A stretch of 11,796 nt of DNA, from NCBI GenBank assembly GCA_910577085.1, contig CAJTLE010000093.1, positions 1 through 11,796 of the forward strand, written 5' to 3'. The notes under the pieces are model-generated. The model made no database searches and was not told the origin of the DNA. It saw only the letters and a list, made by a program, of their open reading frames with translations. The stretch comes from an uncultured Allobaculum sp. (GTDB lineage Bacteria; Bacillota_I; Bacilli_A; Erysipelotrichales; Erysipelotrichaceae). Positions 1 through 6,013 of the stretch are shown here, in pieces (position 1 is the first letter of the stretch; every line of letters begins with the position of its first letter). A program made the translations under genes and the position numbers.

Positions 1-18
1 ATTAGAAACGGTTAACAT
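1..18 (-). CDS. 5' end of a leftward gene, possibly an ABC-F family ATPase (partial)
   Basis: Read leftward, an ATG at 18-16 is preceded at an ideal 8-base distance by a strong Shine-Dalgarno, AAGGAAGGAG (complement of 27-36). Six codons are visible before the window ends: MLTVSN. From family knowledge, ABC-F ATPases of Bacillota (YbiT/YfmM-like) very commonly begin MLTVSN or MLTVTN, so that family is my best guess. Six residues cannot prove it. The start site itself is better supported than the product. The gene is divergent from tmk and shares an AT-rich intergenic region with it. Confidence 0.4.
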
Positions 19-174
19 CTCGATTGCTCCTTCCTTAAAGTCGTTTTTCTGATCGGCAGCAGGCCGCAGAAAGGTGTTAAGTTTTCAATGCCCAATTCAA
101 CGCTTAATAAAAAGTTAATATTTATTCAAATAAAAAATACCATTTTTCGCTTCTGAATGTAGGAGAAATGAAAA

Positions 175-222
175 ATGGCAAATATAAAATTCACGAAACC
201 TAAAGAGGTTTCGAATTTATGA
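175..222 (+). CDS. Candidate 15-residue leader peptide upstream of tmk
   Basis: ATG at 175 opens a 15-codon frame, MANIKFTKPKEVSNL, ending in TGA at 220-222. A good Shine-Dalgarno, AGGAGA at 161-166, lies 8 bases upstream. That SD serves no other gene, since tmk begins over 100 bases later with its own SD. The 3' half of the frame coincides with a hairpin (188-218). The sequence resembles no leader peptide I know, and no run of a single amino acid suggests classical attenuation. An in-frame overlap of ATG with the stop (ATGA at 219) opens another short frame that runs into tmk out of frame. A chance SD plus short frame is a real alternative. Confidence 0.25.
   Translation: MANIKFTKPKEVSNL
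188..218 (+). promoter_or_regulatory. Hairpin in the tmk leader
   Basis: CGAAACC (194-200) pairs perfectly with GGTTTCG (207-213) around a six-base loop. The stem extends with AAATT (188-192) against AATTT (214-218) if two bases bulge. No T-run follows, so it is not an intrinsic terminator. It lies about 65 bases before the tmk start and inside the candidate leader peptide. It could influence mRNA stability or translation; the role is unknown. Confidence 0.5.
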
Positions 223-282
223 GAGTCTACATAAATATATTGAAGGAAAATACCGAACTATTCCTGAGGGAGGAATTCAATC

Positions 283-999
283 ATGTCCGAAACCAAGAAC
301 GACAATAGAAATGACAATAAAAATATAGATCAGAAATTGCCTGGTGTTCTGATCACCTTTGAAGGCAATGATGGCGCCGGAAAAACCACCGCCATTCAGA
401 CCATTTATGAAACCCTTAAAAACCAGGGGCTTCCGGTGATGTTAAGTCGGGAACCGGGTGGGTCCTATGTGGCCGAAAAAATCCGGGATCTGCTTTTAGA
501 TGTGAACAATGCGATGGATCCGCTGACCGAAGCCTTATTGTATGCGGCCAGCCGGCGCGAACATTATGTAGCAACCGTTCTTCCTGCTTTAGAAAAAGGC
601 CAGATCATTTTATGTGATCGTTTCCTGGACTCTTCGCTGGCTTATCAGGGCGCGGGCCGGGATCTTGGCATGGAGCGTATTGAAGCGATCAATGATTTTG
701 GTCTGCAGGGGTTTCGGCCAGATCTGACGCTGTTTTTCTCGCTCGATCCGAAAACAGAAGCAAAGCGGATGAGTCTGCGCGGGGATTTGAACCGCCTCGA
801 TCAGGAAGGTCTGGAGTTTCACCAGAAAGTCCGTGATGGTTTTGAAACCCTCATTGAAGAAAATCCAGAGCGGATTGTCCGGATCGATGCATCGAAAACC
901 AAAGAAGAAGTATTTGAAGATACATTGCATGTCATTACTGACTGGCTCCAGGATCGTGGTTTTGAAACGGCCGCATTCTCCCCAAAAGAGGACCAGTAG
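283..999 (+). CDS. tmk: Thymidylate kinase (dTMP kinase)
   Basis: Cytoplasmic enzyme that phosphorylates dTMP to dTDP with ATP, the committed step shared by de novo and salvage dTTP synthesis. The 238-residue product shows the family motifs in order: P-loop GNDGAGKT (28-35), REPGG (56-60) in the dTMP-binding region, and DRFLDSSLAYQG (112-123), the DR(Y/F)-SS-AYQ signature. An arginine-bearing LID stretch follows (about 155-175). The start is set by a strong SD, GGGAGGA (268-274), 8 bases upstream. This gives a hydrophilic N-terminal tail of about 20 residues rich in Asn, Asp and Lys before the P-loop strand, longer than in most homologues (usually about 205-215 residues in total). It is followed after three bases by holB, so the two are almost certainly cotranscribed, as in many Bacillota. 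Confidence 0.97.
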   Translation: MSETKNDNRNDNKNIDQKLPGVLITFEGNDGAGKTTAIQTIYETLKNQGLPVMLSREPGGSYVAEKIRDLLLDVNNAMDPLTEALLYAASRREHYVATVLPALEKGQIILCDRFLDSSLAYQGAGRDLGMERIEAINDFGLQGFRPDLTLFFSLDPKTEAKRMSLRGDLNRLDQEGLEFHQKVRDGFETLIEENPERIVRIDASKTKEEVFEDTLHVITDWLQDRGFETAAFSPKEDQ

Positions 1000-1002
1000 A
1001 CC

Positions 1003-2025
1003 ATGCTCGATAAACAGATGTTTAAAGAGCAGCAGCCGGTCGCCTATCGAACTTTAAGCAATGCCCTGAAATCGAATCGACTTTCCCATGCGTATCTGTT
1101 TTATGGCAAGGGCGGAACGATGAAATCACGGGTGGCCCTGCTCGTCACGCAGTCGATCAGCTGTCCCCATTGTGATGAGGATGGCTTTGCCTGCCAGACT
1201 TGTGAGACGTGCCGGCAGATTGAACGCGATGAAAATCCGGATGTGTACTGGCTGCGTCCGGGAGGACTGCGGCAGACCAAACCGTTAACCCGTAAAGAAC
1301 TGACGGCCTGGTGGAAAAATGAACTGGTTGTCCGGGAACAGAAAAAATGGAGCATTCTCAAAGAAGATATTCTGGCCATACAGAATTCCTTTGCGGCAGG
1401 CGCTTTAACGCAGGTCGATCATCAGACCTATATTCTTGAACAATATGACAAGGCTACGCCTTCGGCTTCCAACTCACTGCTGAAGTTTCTGGAAGAGCCC
1501 AAAGACAATCTGACCGGAATTTTGACGGTGGATGAATTATCCAATGTCCTGCCAACGATCGTTTCGCGCTGCCAGCTGATTCCCTTTCGTTCTAGAAGTC
1601 GGGCAGCGCTGGTCAATGAGCTGGAAGAGATCATTGACGATCCGGAACTGGTCGAAATTCTGGCCTGGTCTGAATATGATCTCAACCGGGCAGGAAGTCT
1701 GCTGGAAGATGAAGCAGCCTTTGAAATCCGGGATGCCGCGAAAGCCTTCTGGCCAAACCGGACAAGCCATCGGGCTTTGGTTGATCTCGAACTTGGGGTC
1801 TTTGCCAAAGATGCCCATCTCTCCCGGCAGGCGGTGGAGTTTTTCCTGCATTGTCTGCTCTACTATCTGGAACAAGATCAGAAACTGGATCTTGGTCATC
1901 TTGATCTGCGCCTGATTTTGTTAGAGGGGATTGACGCCCTGCGAAATCCTCTGGATCCAGCTTTGTTACTGGAAAGAGTGGTCAGCCAGATTCAGAAAAG
2001 CAGCCGGGCCCATCGTTCACAGTAG
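1003..2025 (+). CDS. holB: DNA polymerase III delta-prime subunit (clamp loader)
   Basis: Subunit of the clamp-loader complex (tau/gamma, delta, delta-prime) that places the beta sliding clamp on primed DNA. The 340-residue product is an AAA+ protein. It opens with a SHAYLFYG strand (28-35) leading into a degenerate Walker A, GKGGTMKS. It has a zinc-type cysteine cluster (C54, C57, C64, C67, C70), the SLLKFLEEP block (158-166) and the SRC motif (188-190). A degenerate P-loop is normal for delta-prime, which in E. coli does not bind ATP. The start follows the tmk stop by three bases, and its SD (AAAAGAGGA, 983-991) lies inside the end of tmk, so translation is probably coupled. A fifth cysteine (C57) is extra to the four usually seen. 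DnaX also has an SRC motif, but the length, degenerate P-loop and position beside tmk favour holB. Confidence 0.94.
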   Translation: MLDKQMFKEQQPVAYRTLSNALKSNRLSHAYLFYGKGGTMKSRVALLVTQSISCPHCDEDGFACQTCETCRQIERDENPDVYWLRPGGLRQTKPLTRKELTAWWKNELVVREQKKWSILKEDILAIQNSFAAGALTQVDHQTYILEQYDKATPSASNSLLKFLEEPKDNLTGILTVDELSNVLPTIVSRCQLIPFRSRSRAALVNELEEIIDDPELVEILAWSEYDLNRAGSLLEDEAAFEIRDAAKAFWPNRTSHRALVDLELGVFAKDAHLSRQAVEFFLHCLLYYLEQDQKLDLGHLDLRLILLEGIDALRNPLDPALLLERVVSQIQKSSRAHRSQ

Positions 2026-2193
2026 AGGATGAAGGAAACTTTGTCTTAAGCCAGCGAAAAATCTCTCAGAGATAAAGCAGGCAAATGAACACGAGCGAAA
2101 GAAAAGCCAGCGATTCAAAGACATTTTCCACTTTTGCACAGTTGTACAGACAGGGAAAAGTTTGAGCGCTATCTTTCAAAAAACGAATCATTA
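2026..2193. other. Proximal part of the holB-yaaT spacer
   Basis: The spacer between holB and yaaT is 473 bases. This first part contains a small hairpin, ATCTC/GAGAT (2061-2073, three-base loop), without a T-run, and a 9-base direct repeat AGCCAGCGA (2049-2057 and 2105-2113). No gene with an SD was found. yaaQ and yaaR, which accompany tmk and holB in Bacillus, are not here. Confidence 0.5.
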
Positions 2194-2199
2194 TATAAT
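2194..2199 (+). promoter_or_regulatory. Possible promoter -10 box in the holB-yaaT spacer
   Basis: A perfect TATAAT sits at 2194-2199. No convincing -35 occurs at 16-18 bases upstream, and there is no extended -10 TG. If used, transcription would start near 2206 and reach the terminator at 2262-2289 after about 80 bases, which would make it the promoter of a short RNA or of an attenuated yaaT leader. Confidence 0.35.
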
Positions 2200-2261
2200 A
2201 GGCTTTGATGAAACTGTCTGAACCCGATAAGTTTTGACTGTTTTGATCGAAAGCCGAACCT

Positions 2262-2289
2262 CAGGCAGGCTTGCGTCTGCCTGTTTTTA
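2262..2289 (+). terminator. Intrinsic terminator between holB and yaaT
   Basis: CAGGCAG (2262-2268) pairs perfectly with CTGCCTG (2277-2283) around an eight-base loop, followed directly by five T (2284-2288). It probably ends the tmk-holB transcript. If the TATAAT at 2194 is active, it also ends a roughly 80-base transcript or acts as an attenuator ahead of yaaT. Confidence 0.8.
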
Positions 2290-2325
2290 TTCCACGGTTC
2301 CTTTAGAATAAGGATCAAAAAAGAA

Positions 2326-2418
2326 ATGGGCGGATTGATGGAGGCCGTAATAAATCACTGTCCTCCGATTAATCTCTTGACTCGTTTTCCTGTTTTTACT
2401 TGTTTCACGAATGCCTGA
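2326..2418 (+). CDS. Candidate 30-residue leader peptide upstream of yaaT
   Basis: ATG at 2326 opens a 30-codon frame ending at TGA 2416-2418. An SD-like AAGG (2310-2313) is 12 bases upstream, which is longer than ideal. The peptide begins MGGLMEAVINHCPP and is mostly hydrophobic. The frame spans hairpin 2333-2374 completely and stops inside the 5' arm of hairpin 2414-2450, a geometry seen in translation-dependent attenuators. There is no homology argument, and a short chance frame is equally possible. Confidence 0.18.
   Translation: MGGLMEAVINHCPPINLLTRFPVFTCFTNA
2333..2374 (+). promoter_or_regulatory. Bulged hairpin I in the yaaT leader
   Basis: GATTGATGGAGG (2333-2344) pairs with CCTCCGATTAATC (2362-2374): twelve pairs with one G-U and one bulged G, loop 17 bases. 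The GGAGG in its 5' arm would be sequestered when folded. No T-run follows. It is probably a structural element of the yaaT mRNA leader; function unknown. Confidence 0.45.
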
Positions 2419-2450
2419 CGGATCGCGAAAAGAAAATCGATTCGTTCAGG
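2414..2450 (+). promoter_or_regulatory. Bulged hairpin II in the yaaT leader
   Basis: CCTGACGGATCG (2414-2425) pairs with CGATTCGTTCAGG (2438-2450): twelve pairs including one G-U, with a single bulged T and a 12-base A-rich loop. It ends 31 bases before the yaaT ribosome binding site. It resembles hairpin I in stem length and single bulge, although the sequences differ. It may protect or regulate the yaaT message. Confidence 0.45.
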
Positions 2451-2498
2451 TTCCATATACAAACCAAATACATATCTCTACAGAAAGGAAAAAATTGG

Positions 2499-3380
2499 AT
2501 GAGTAAACCACAACAGCAGCCGGCAAAAAAGCCGACTTTAAAATCAAAACCATTTCCGTATATGGTTTATATCCAGTTTGATGGATCGAAAAAAGCCTAT
2601 TCGTTCGGGGCTTTTGATGAATATAAAACGAATGAATCCGTCGTTGTCGAAACGGTGCGCGGTCAGGAAATCGGAACGGTTTATGTTCCTTCCATGCCAT
2701 ATGACGAATCGAAAATCAAAGGCGATATCAAGCCAATTCTGCGTCGGGCAACTGAAAAAGATTTGAAGCGGAAAGCTGAAAATGAAGAAAAGGCCAAAGA
2801 AGCCATGGAAATCTGCCAGGCCGCCATTACCAAGCTGGCTTTGGATATGCACCTGATTTCCTGTGAATATACACTGGACCGCTCGAAAATCATGTTTACG
2901 TATGTCAGTGATGACCGGGTAGATTTTCGCGGGCTTTTAAAAGAGCTGGCCGGTCAGCTGCAGGGCAGAATTGAACTACGGCAGGTTGGTCCGCGCAATA
3001 AGGCCAAACTGGTTGGCGGCATTGGGATCTGCGGCATGGAATGCTGCTGCAGCAGATTTATGTCGGATTTCGATACTGTGTCGATCAACATGGCTAAAAA
3101 CCAGCTGCTCGCACTCAATATTTCGAAACTGTCCGGTCAGTGCGGCAAGCTGAAATGCTGCTTACGCTTTGAAAATGACGAATACACCCAGCTGCGTAAA
3201 AATCTGCCGAAGCTCAACTCGCAGATTGAATACAACGGAAGCAACTACCGGATTACCGGCATGAATGTCCTCCAGAAACAAGCCAAGCTTGAAAATCGTG
3301 AGGAAACTTTGTTTGTCAGCTTCGAGGAACTGTTCCCCCGCAGAAAGGACGACGACAATGAACCGACAGAAAAGCTTTGA
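2499..3380 (+). CDS. yaaT: YaaT/RicT, PSP1-domain regulator of RNase Y
   Basis: In Bacillus subtilis YaaT (RicT) joins YlbF and YmcA in an Fe-S-bearing complex that directs RNase Y maturation of operon mRNAs and affects sporulation, competence and biofilm; the partners are not in this window. The 293-residue product has the PSP1 core and its hallmark cysteine block: GGIGICGMECCCSRF (173-187), then SGQCGKLKCCLRFE (212-225). The cysteines are C178, C182-C184, C215, C220 and C221. The N-terminus is Lys/Pro/Gln-rich and basic; a Lys/Glu-rich helical stretch covers about 85-105. I chose ATG 2499 because AGAAAGGA (2482-2489) lies 9 bases upstream; an in-frame TTG at 2400 would add 33 unlikely residues and overlap hairpin II. 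The 3' end overlaps rsmI by 23 bases. The spacer terminator suggests it is transcribed separately from holB. Confidence 0.94.
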   Translation: MSKPQQQPAKKPTLKSKPFPYMVYIQFDGSKKAYSFGAFDEYKTNESVVVETVRGQEIGTVYVPSMPYDESKIKGDIKPILRRATEKDLKRKAENEEKAKEAMEICQAAITKLALDMHLISCEYTLDRSKIMFTYVSDDRVDFRGLLKELAGQLQGRIELRQVGPRNKAKLVGGIGICGMECCCSRFMSDFDTVSINMAKNQLLALNISKLSGQCGKLKCCLRFENDEYTQLRKNLPKLNSQIEYNGSNYRITGMNVLQKQAKLENREETLFVSFEELFPRRKDDDNEPTEKL

Positions 3381-4203
3381 AAGTGATGGTCCTTCGCTTT
3401 ATTTAGTTCCAACCCCAATTGGCAATCGTTCCGAAGTGTCCACCCGGACACTGGAAACTCTCAATCTGGTGGATGTGATTGCGTGTGAGGATACCCGCAA
3501 CTCCGGTCAGCTGCTCAAATCCCTGGGGATTTCCAAACCTTTGATCAGCCATCATGAATTCAATACAACCCAGAGTATTCCAGGCATTCTCAAACTGCTC
3601 GAAGAAGGCAAGAAAGTGGCCGTCATCTCCGATGCCGGTTATCCCCTGATCTCAGATCCAGGTGCTGGTCTAGTTGAAGCGGTCATTGAAGAAGACATTC
3701 CAGTCATTTCAATTTCCGGACCCAATGCGGCGCTCGATGCCCTGGTTGCTTCTGGCCTTTCGACAAAGCACTATCTGTACTATGGCTTTCTGGATGCCAA
3801 AAGCACCAAGCGGAAAAAAGAACTCGAATCCCTCAAGGCATTTCCTTACACCCTGATTTTCTATGAGGCTCCACACCGTATTGAAGATACGCTTCAGGAT
3901 GTTCTTGAAGTTTTAGGCGATCGCAAGATCTGTCTGGCCAGAGAACTGACAAAAGTTCATGAAGAATACCTGCGCGGTACGGTTTCAGAAGTTCTTGAAG
4001 TGTGCGATGGACTGAAGGGTGAAATGGTCCTGGTCGTTGAAGGCAATACCGAACAGAACACCACCCCAATTGAAGAAGTGGTTGAAAAAGCCCTCGCCTT
4101 AGCCGCGGATGGCATGAAGCCAAAACAGGCTGCAGCTGCTGCCTGTGCAGGCACCCGCTTTTCTAAAAATGAAATCTATGGCGAAATGATGAAACGCAAG
4201 TAA
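3358..4203 (+). CDS. rsmI: 16S rRNA (cytidine-1402-2'-O)-methyltransferase RsmI
   Basis: SAM-dependent enzyme of the tetrapyrrole-methylase fold that 2'-O-methylates C1402 in the P-site of 16S rRNA, working with RsmH (absent here) on the same nucleotide. The 281-residue product has the family motifs LYLVPTPIGN (14-23), ACEDTR (42-47), SDAGYPLISDPG (91-102) and SGPNAALDAL (120-129), then an FYEAPHR block. The start ATG 3358 lies inside the end of yaaT, in another frame, with SD AGAAAGGA (3342-3349) 8 bases upstream; upstream in-frame codons would merely read through yaaT. The overlap implies translational coupling. In Bacillus yabA and two other genes separate these two; here they are missing, so the pair is fused into a tight two-gene unit closed by a terminator. 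Confidence 0.96.
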   Translation: MNRQKSFESDGPSLYLVPTPIGNRSEVSTRTLETLNLVDVIACEDTRNSGQLLKSLGISKPLISHHEFNTTQSIPGILKLLEEGKKVAVISDAGYPLISDPGAGLVEAVIEEDIPVISISGPNAALDALVASGLSTKHYLYYGFLDAKSTKRKKELESLKAFPYTLIFYEAPHRIEDTLQDVLEVLGDRKICLARELTKVHEEYLRGTVSEVLEVCDGLKGEMVLVVEGNTEQNTTPIEEVVEKALALAADGMKPKQAAAAACAGTRFSKNEIYGEMMKRK

Positions 4204-4230
4204 GTCCATTTTGTCCTGGTGAATGAATCT

Positions 4231-4258
4231 GCTCTCCTGTAACAGGGAGAGCTTTTTT
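4231..4258 (+). terminator. Intrinsic terminator of the yaaT-rsmI unit
   Basis: GCTCTCC (4231-4237) pairs with GGAGAGC (4246-4252), followed by six T (4253-4258). It begins 27 bases after the rsmI stop and separates this unit from the glycosidase gene, which therefore needs its own promoter. Confidence 0.9.
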
Positions 4259-4375
4259 CGTTTTGGATTGGTGCGTTTTGAATATGAGCTTTGAATAAAA
4301 GGAAAATGGATGGTTTTACCGTATCGGCGCCCGTTTAAGGCAAAAAAAGAACGAGCAGAAACAGACCGAATCCTG

Positions 4376-4404
4376 TTCTTAACTTCTCTGCAACCGTTTA
4401 CAAT
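4376..4404 (+). promoter_or_regulatory. Likely promoter of the 6-phospho-beta-glucosidase gene
   Basis: TACAAT (4399-4404) is a good -10 box, and TTCTTA (4376-4381) is a weak -35 at 17 bases. The predicted start near 4411 leaves a 24-base leader containing the SD. A poor -35 fits a gene needing derepression or activation. The terminator at 4231-4258 makes a promoter here necessary. Confidence 0.5.
4389..4402 (+). promoter_or_regulatory. CcpA catabolite-response element (cre) candidate
   Basis: TGCAACCGTTTACA matches the relaxed cre consensus TGNAANCGNWNNCW at every constrained position. It overlaps the -10 box, so bound CcpA would block transcription, as at many carbon-utilisation genes of Bacillota. 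CcpA needs HPr-Ser46-P, made by HprK, which is encoded later in this window. The CcpA link itself is inferred. Confidence 0.6.
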
Positions 4405-4434
4405 AAAGAAGATAAGAGAAGGAGAAAAATTATC

Positions 4435-5904
4435 ATGCCATTCCCTAAAAATTTCTTCTGGGGCGGTGCCATTGCCGCAAACCAGGCTGAAGGGGCCTGG
4501 AATGTTGGCGGACGCGGCCCTGCGAAAACCGATGTCACAACAGGTGGCAGCTACAAAGAACCCCGTATGGTGACCTGGATTGATAAAGACGGCAATCCAC
4601 ATGCCGAACCAGAATCCAAACGACCATTACCGGAAGGCGCTCACTACGCAGTTCTGGATGGCTACTTCTATCCAAACCACGATGCCATCGATTTCTATCA
4701 TCACTACAAAGAAGACATCGCGCTGTTTGCGGAGATGGGTTTCAAAATGTTCCGCATGTCGATTTCCTGGAGCCGTATTTATCCTCATGGCGATGAAAAT
4801 GAACCGAACAAAGAAGGTATCGAATTCTATCGCAACGTCTTCAAGGAACTGCGCAAATACGATATCGAACCATTGGTAACGATCTGGCATTTCGATACCC
4901 CGCTGTATCTGGAAGAGCATTACGGCGGCTGGGAAAACCGCAAGCTGATCGATTTCTATGCCAAATTTGCGACTACCTGCTTCCAGGAATTCAAAGGTCT
5001 TGTCAAATACTGGCTGACGTTCAATGAAATCAACAACACCGTCATGTTCTTAAGTCTTGAAAAAGACGTAACGGATGCCGATTATCAGCGTGCCTATCAG
5101 CAGCTGCACAACCAGTTTGTGGCCAGCGCCAAAGCCGTTCAGATTGGTCATGCGATTGATCAGGAAAATAACATTGGCTGCATGATCTGCGGTATTACTT
5201 ACTATCCATTAACGAGTGATCCAAAAGATATTCTGCTCAACCGCCATAACTGGGAACAGAATATCTTCTACTGCGGTGATGTTCAGTGCCGTGGCAGCTA
5301 TCCAACTTACGCAAAACGTCTGTGGGATGCTCATGATGTTCATCTGGACATTACGCCGGAAGACATGGTGGATCTGGATTTAGGAACGGTAGACTTCTAT
5401 ACCTTCTCCTACTACATGTCCACCGCTGTAACAACGCACGAAAGCGACGACAAAGTTGGCGGCAACTTCTCGATGGGCAGCCGCAACCCATATCTGGAAT
5501 ACTCCGACTGGGGCTGGGCCGTTGACCCGGATGGTCTGCAGTACTACCTCGAAATGATGAATGACCGCTATCAGCTGCCAATGATGGTCGTTGAAAATGG
5601 TCTGGGTGCTTATGATACAGTCGAAGAAGATGGATCGATCCATGACCCATACCGTATCGACTACTTCAAAAAACACATTGCTTCCATGGAAATAGCAGTC
5701 GACAATGGTGTGGACCTGATTGGTTACACCCCATGGGGATGCATTGACCTGGTTTCTGCCGGAACGGGCGAAATGCGCAAACGTTATGGCTTCATTTATG
5801 TAGACCGTGATGATGCTGGCAATGGAACCTTCGATCGTTCCCGCAAGGATTCTTTCTACTGGTACAAGAAACTGATCGAATCGAACGGCGAAGACCGCGA
5901 CTAA
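4435..5904 (+). CDS. bglA: 6-phospho-beta-glucosidase, glycoside hydrolase family 1
   Basis: Cytoplasmic retaining hydrolase that cleaves phosphorylated beta-glucosides (cellobiose-6-P, arbutin-6-P or salicin-6-P) delivered by a PTS, giving glucose-6-P. The 489-residue product is a full-length GH1 barrel: start block FFWGGAIAANQAEGAW (7-22), acid/base E198 in TFNE (195-198), nucleophile E387 in VVENG (385-389). The 6-phosphate signature is S441 with K449 and Y451 in the IDLVSAGTGEMRKRYGFIYV region (from 437), which distinguishes it from plain beta-glucosidases. Exact substrate cannot be read from sequence; 6-phospho-beta-galactosidase is less likely. The SD AGAAGGAG (4417-4424) fixes the start. 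No PTS permease or antiterminator gene adjoins it, which is unusual, so it must rely on transporters encoded elsewhere. A cre-like site over its promoter points to glucose repression. The symbol bglA is a family name, not a proven orthology. Confidence 0.93.
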   Translation: MPFPKNFFWGGAIAANQAEGAWNVGGRGPAKTDVTTGGSYKEPRMVTWIDKDGNPHAEPESKRPLPEGAHYAVLDGYFYPNHDAIDFYHHYKEDIALFAEMGFKMFRMSISWSRIYPHGDENEPNKEGIEFYRNVFKELRKYDIEPLVTIWHFDTPLYLEEHYGGWENRKLIDFYAKFATTCFQEFKGLVKYWLTFNEINNTVMFLSLEKDVTDADYQRAYQQLHNQFVASAKAVQIGHAIDQENNIGCMICGITYYPLTSDPKDILLNRHNWEQNIFYCGDVQCRGSYPTYAKRLWDAHDVHLDITPEDMVDLDLGTVDFYTFSYYMSTAVTTHESDDKVGGNFSMGSRNPYLEYSDWGWAVDPDGLQYYLEMMNDRYQLPMMVVENGLGAYDTVEEDGSIHDPYRIDYFKKHIASMEIAVDNGVDLIGYTPWGCIDLVSAGTGEMRKRYGFIYVDRDDAGNGTFDRSRKDSFYWYKKLIESNGEDRD

Positions 5905-5907
5905 GAT

Positions 5908-5930
5908 CGAAACGCCTACGGCTTCGTTTT
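5908..5930 (+). terminator. Weak first terminator after the glycosidase gene
   Basis: CGAA (5908-5911) and GCC (5914-5916) pair with GGC (5920-5922) and TTCG (5923-5926), leaving two bulged bases and a three-base loop; four T follow (5927-5930). It begins four bases after the stop codon. It is probably leaky and backed up by the stronger stem downstream. Confidence 0.4.
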
Positions 5931-5956
5931 CCTGGAACAAAACAAAATTCTCATGC

Positions 5957-5993
5957 AAAAAAGCCTTCTGACAAGATTCTTCAGAAGGCTTTT
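5957..5993. terminator. Bidirectional terminator between the glycosidase gene and msrB
   Basis: AAAAGCCTTCTGA (5959-5971) and TCAGAAGGCTTTT (5981-5993) form a perfect 13-pair stem with a nine-base loop. Rightward transcripts end in TTTT; leftward transcripts end in six U (complement of 5957-5962). It serves both convergent genes. Confidence 0.92.
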
Positions 5994-6013
5994 GTCTGTT
6001 TGGGAAACAGAAC

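Larger units (their letters stand above)
19..282. other. Divergent AT-rich intergenic region upstream of tmk
   Basis: This 264-base stretch separates the leftward start at 18 from tmk at 283. It is clearly more AT-rich than the coding regions, especially 100-145, and contains a perfect inverted repeat TTTATT/AATAAA (centre near 128). A weak rightward promoter is possible: -35-like TTAATA (115-120), 17-base spacer, -10-like TACCAT (138-143), four of six consensus bases in each. A candidate leader peptide and hairpin are listed separately. No RNA gene was recognised. Confidence 0.5.

Noticed and set aside
2201..2289. SRP RNA, 6S RNA, T-box or preQ1 riboswitch in the holB-yaaT spacer
   Set aside because: I looked for the SRP apical GNAR-loop pattern, the T-box TGG motif and preQ1 core bases and saw none; only a simple terminator stem is clear.
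2400..2498. In-frame upstream TTG start that would lengthen YaaT by 33 residues
   Set aside because: The added residues do not resemble YaaT, the TTG has no SD, and hairpin II lies across it. ATG 2499 has a well-placed SD.
3265..3357. In-frame upstream start for RsmI deep inside yaaT
   Set aside because: The extra codons are yaaT read in another frame. ATG 3358 has SD AGAAAGGA 8 bases upstream and gives the normal family length.
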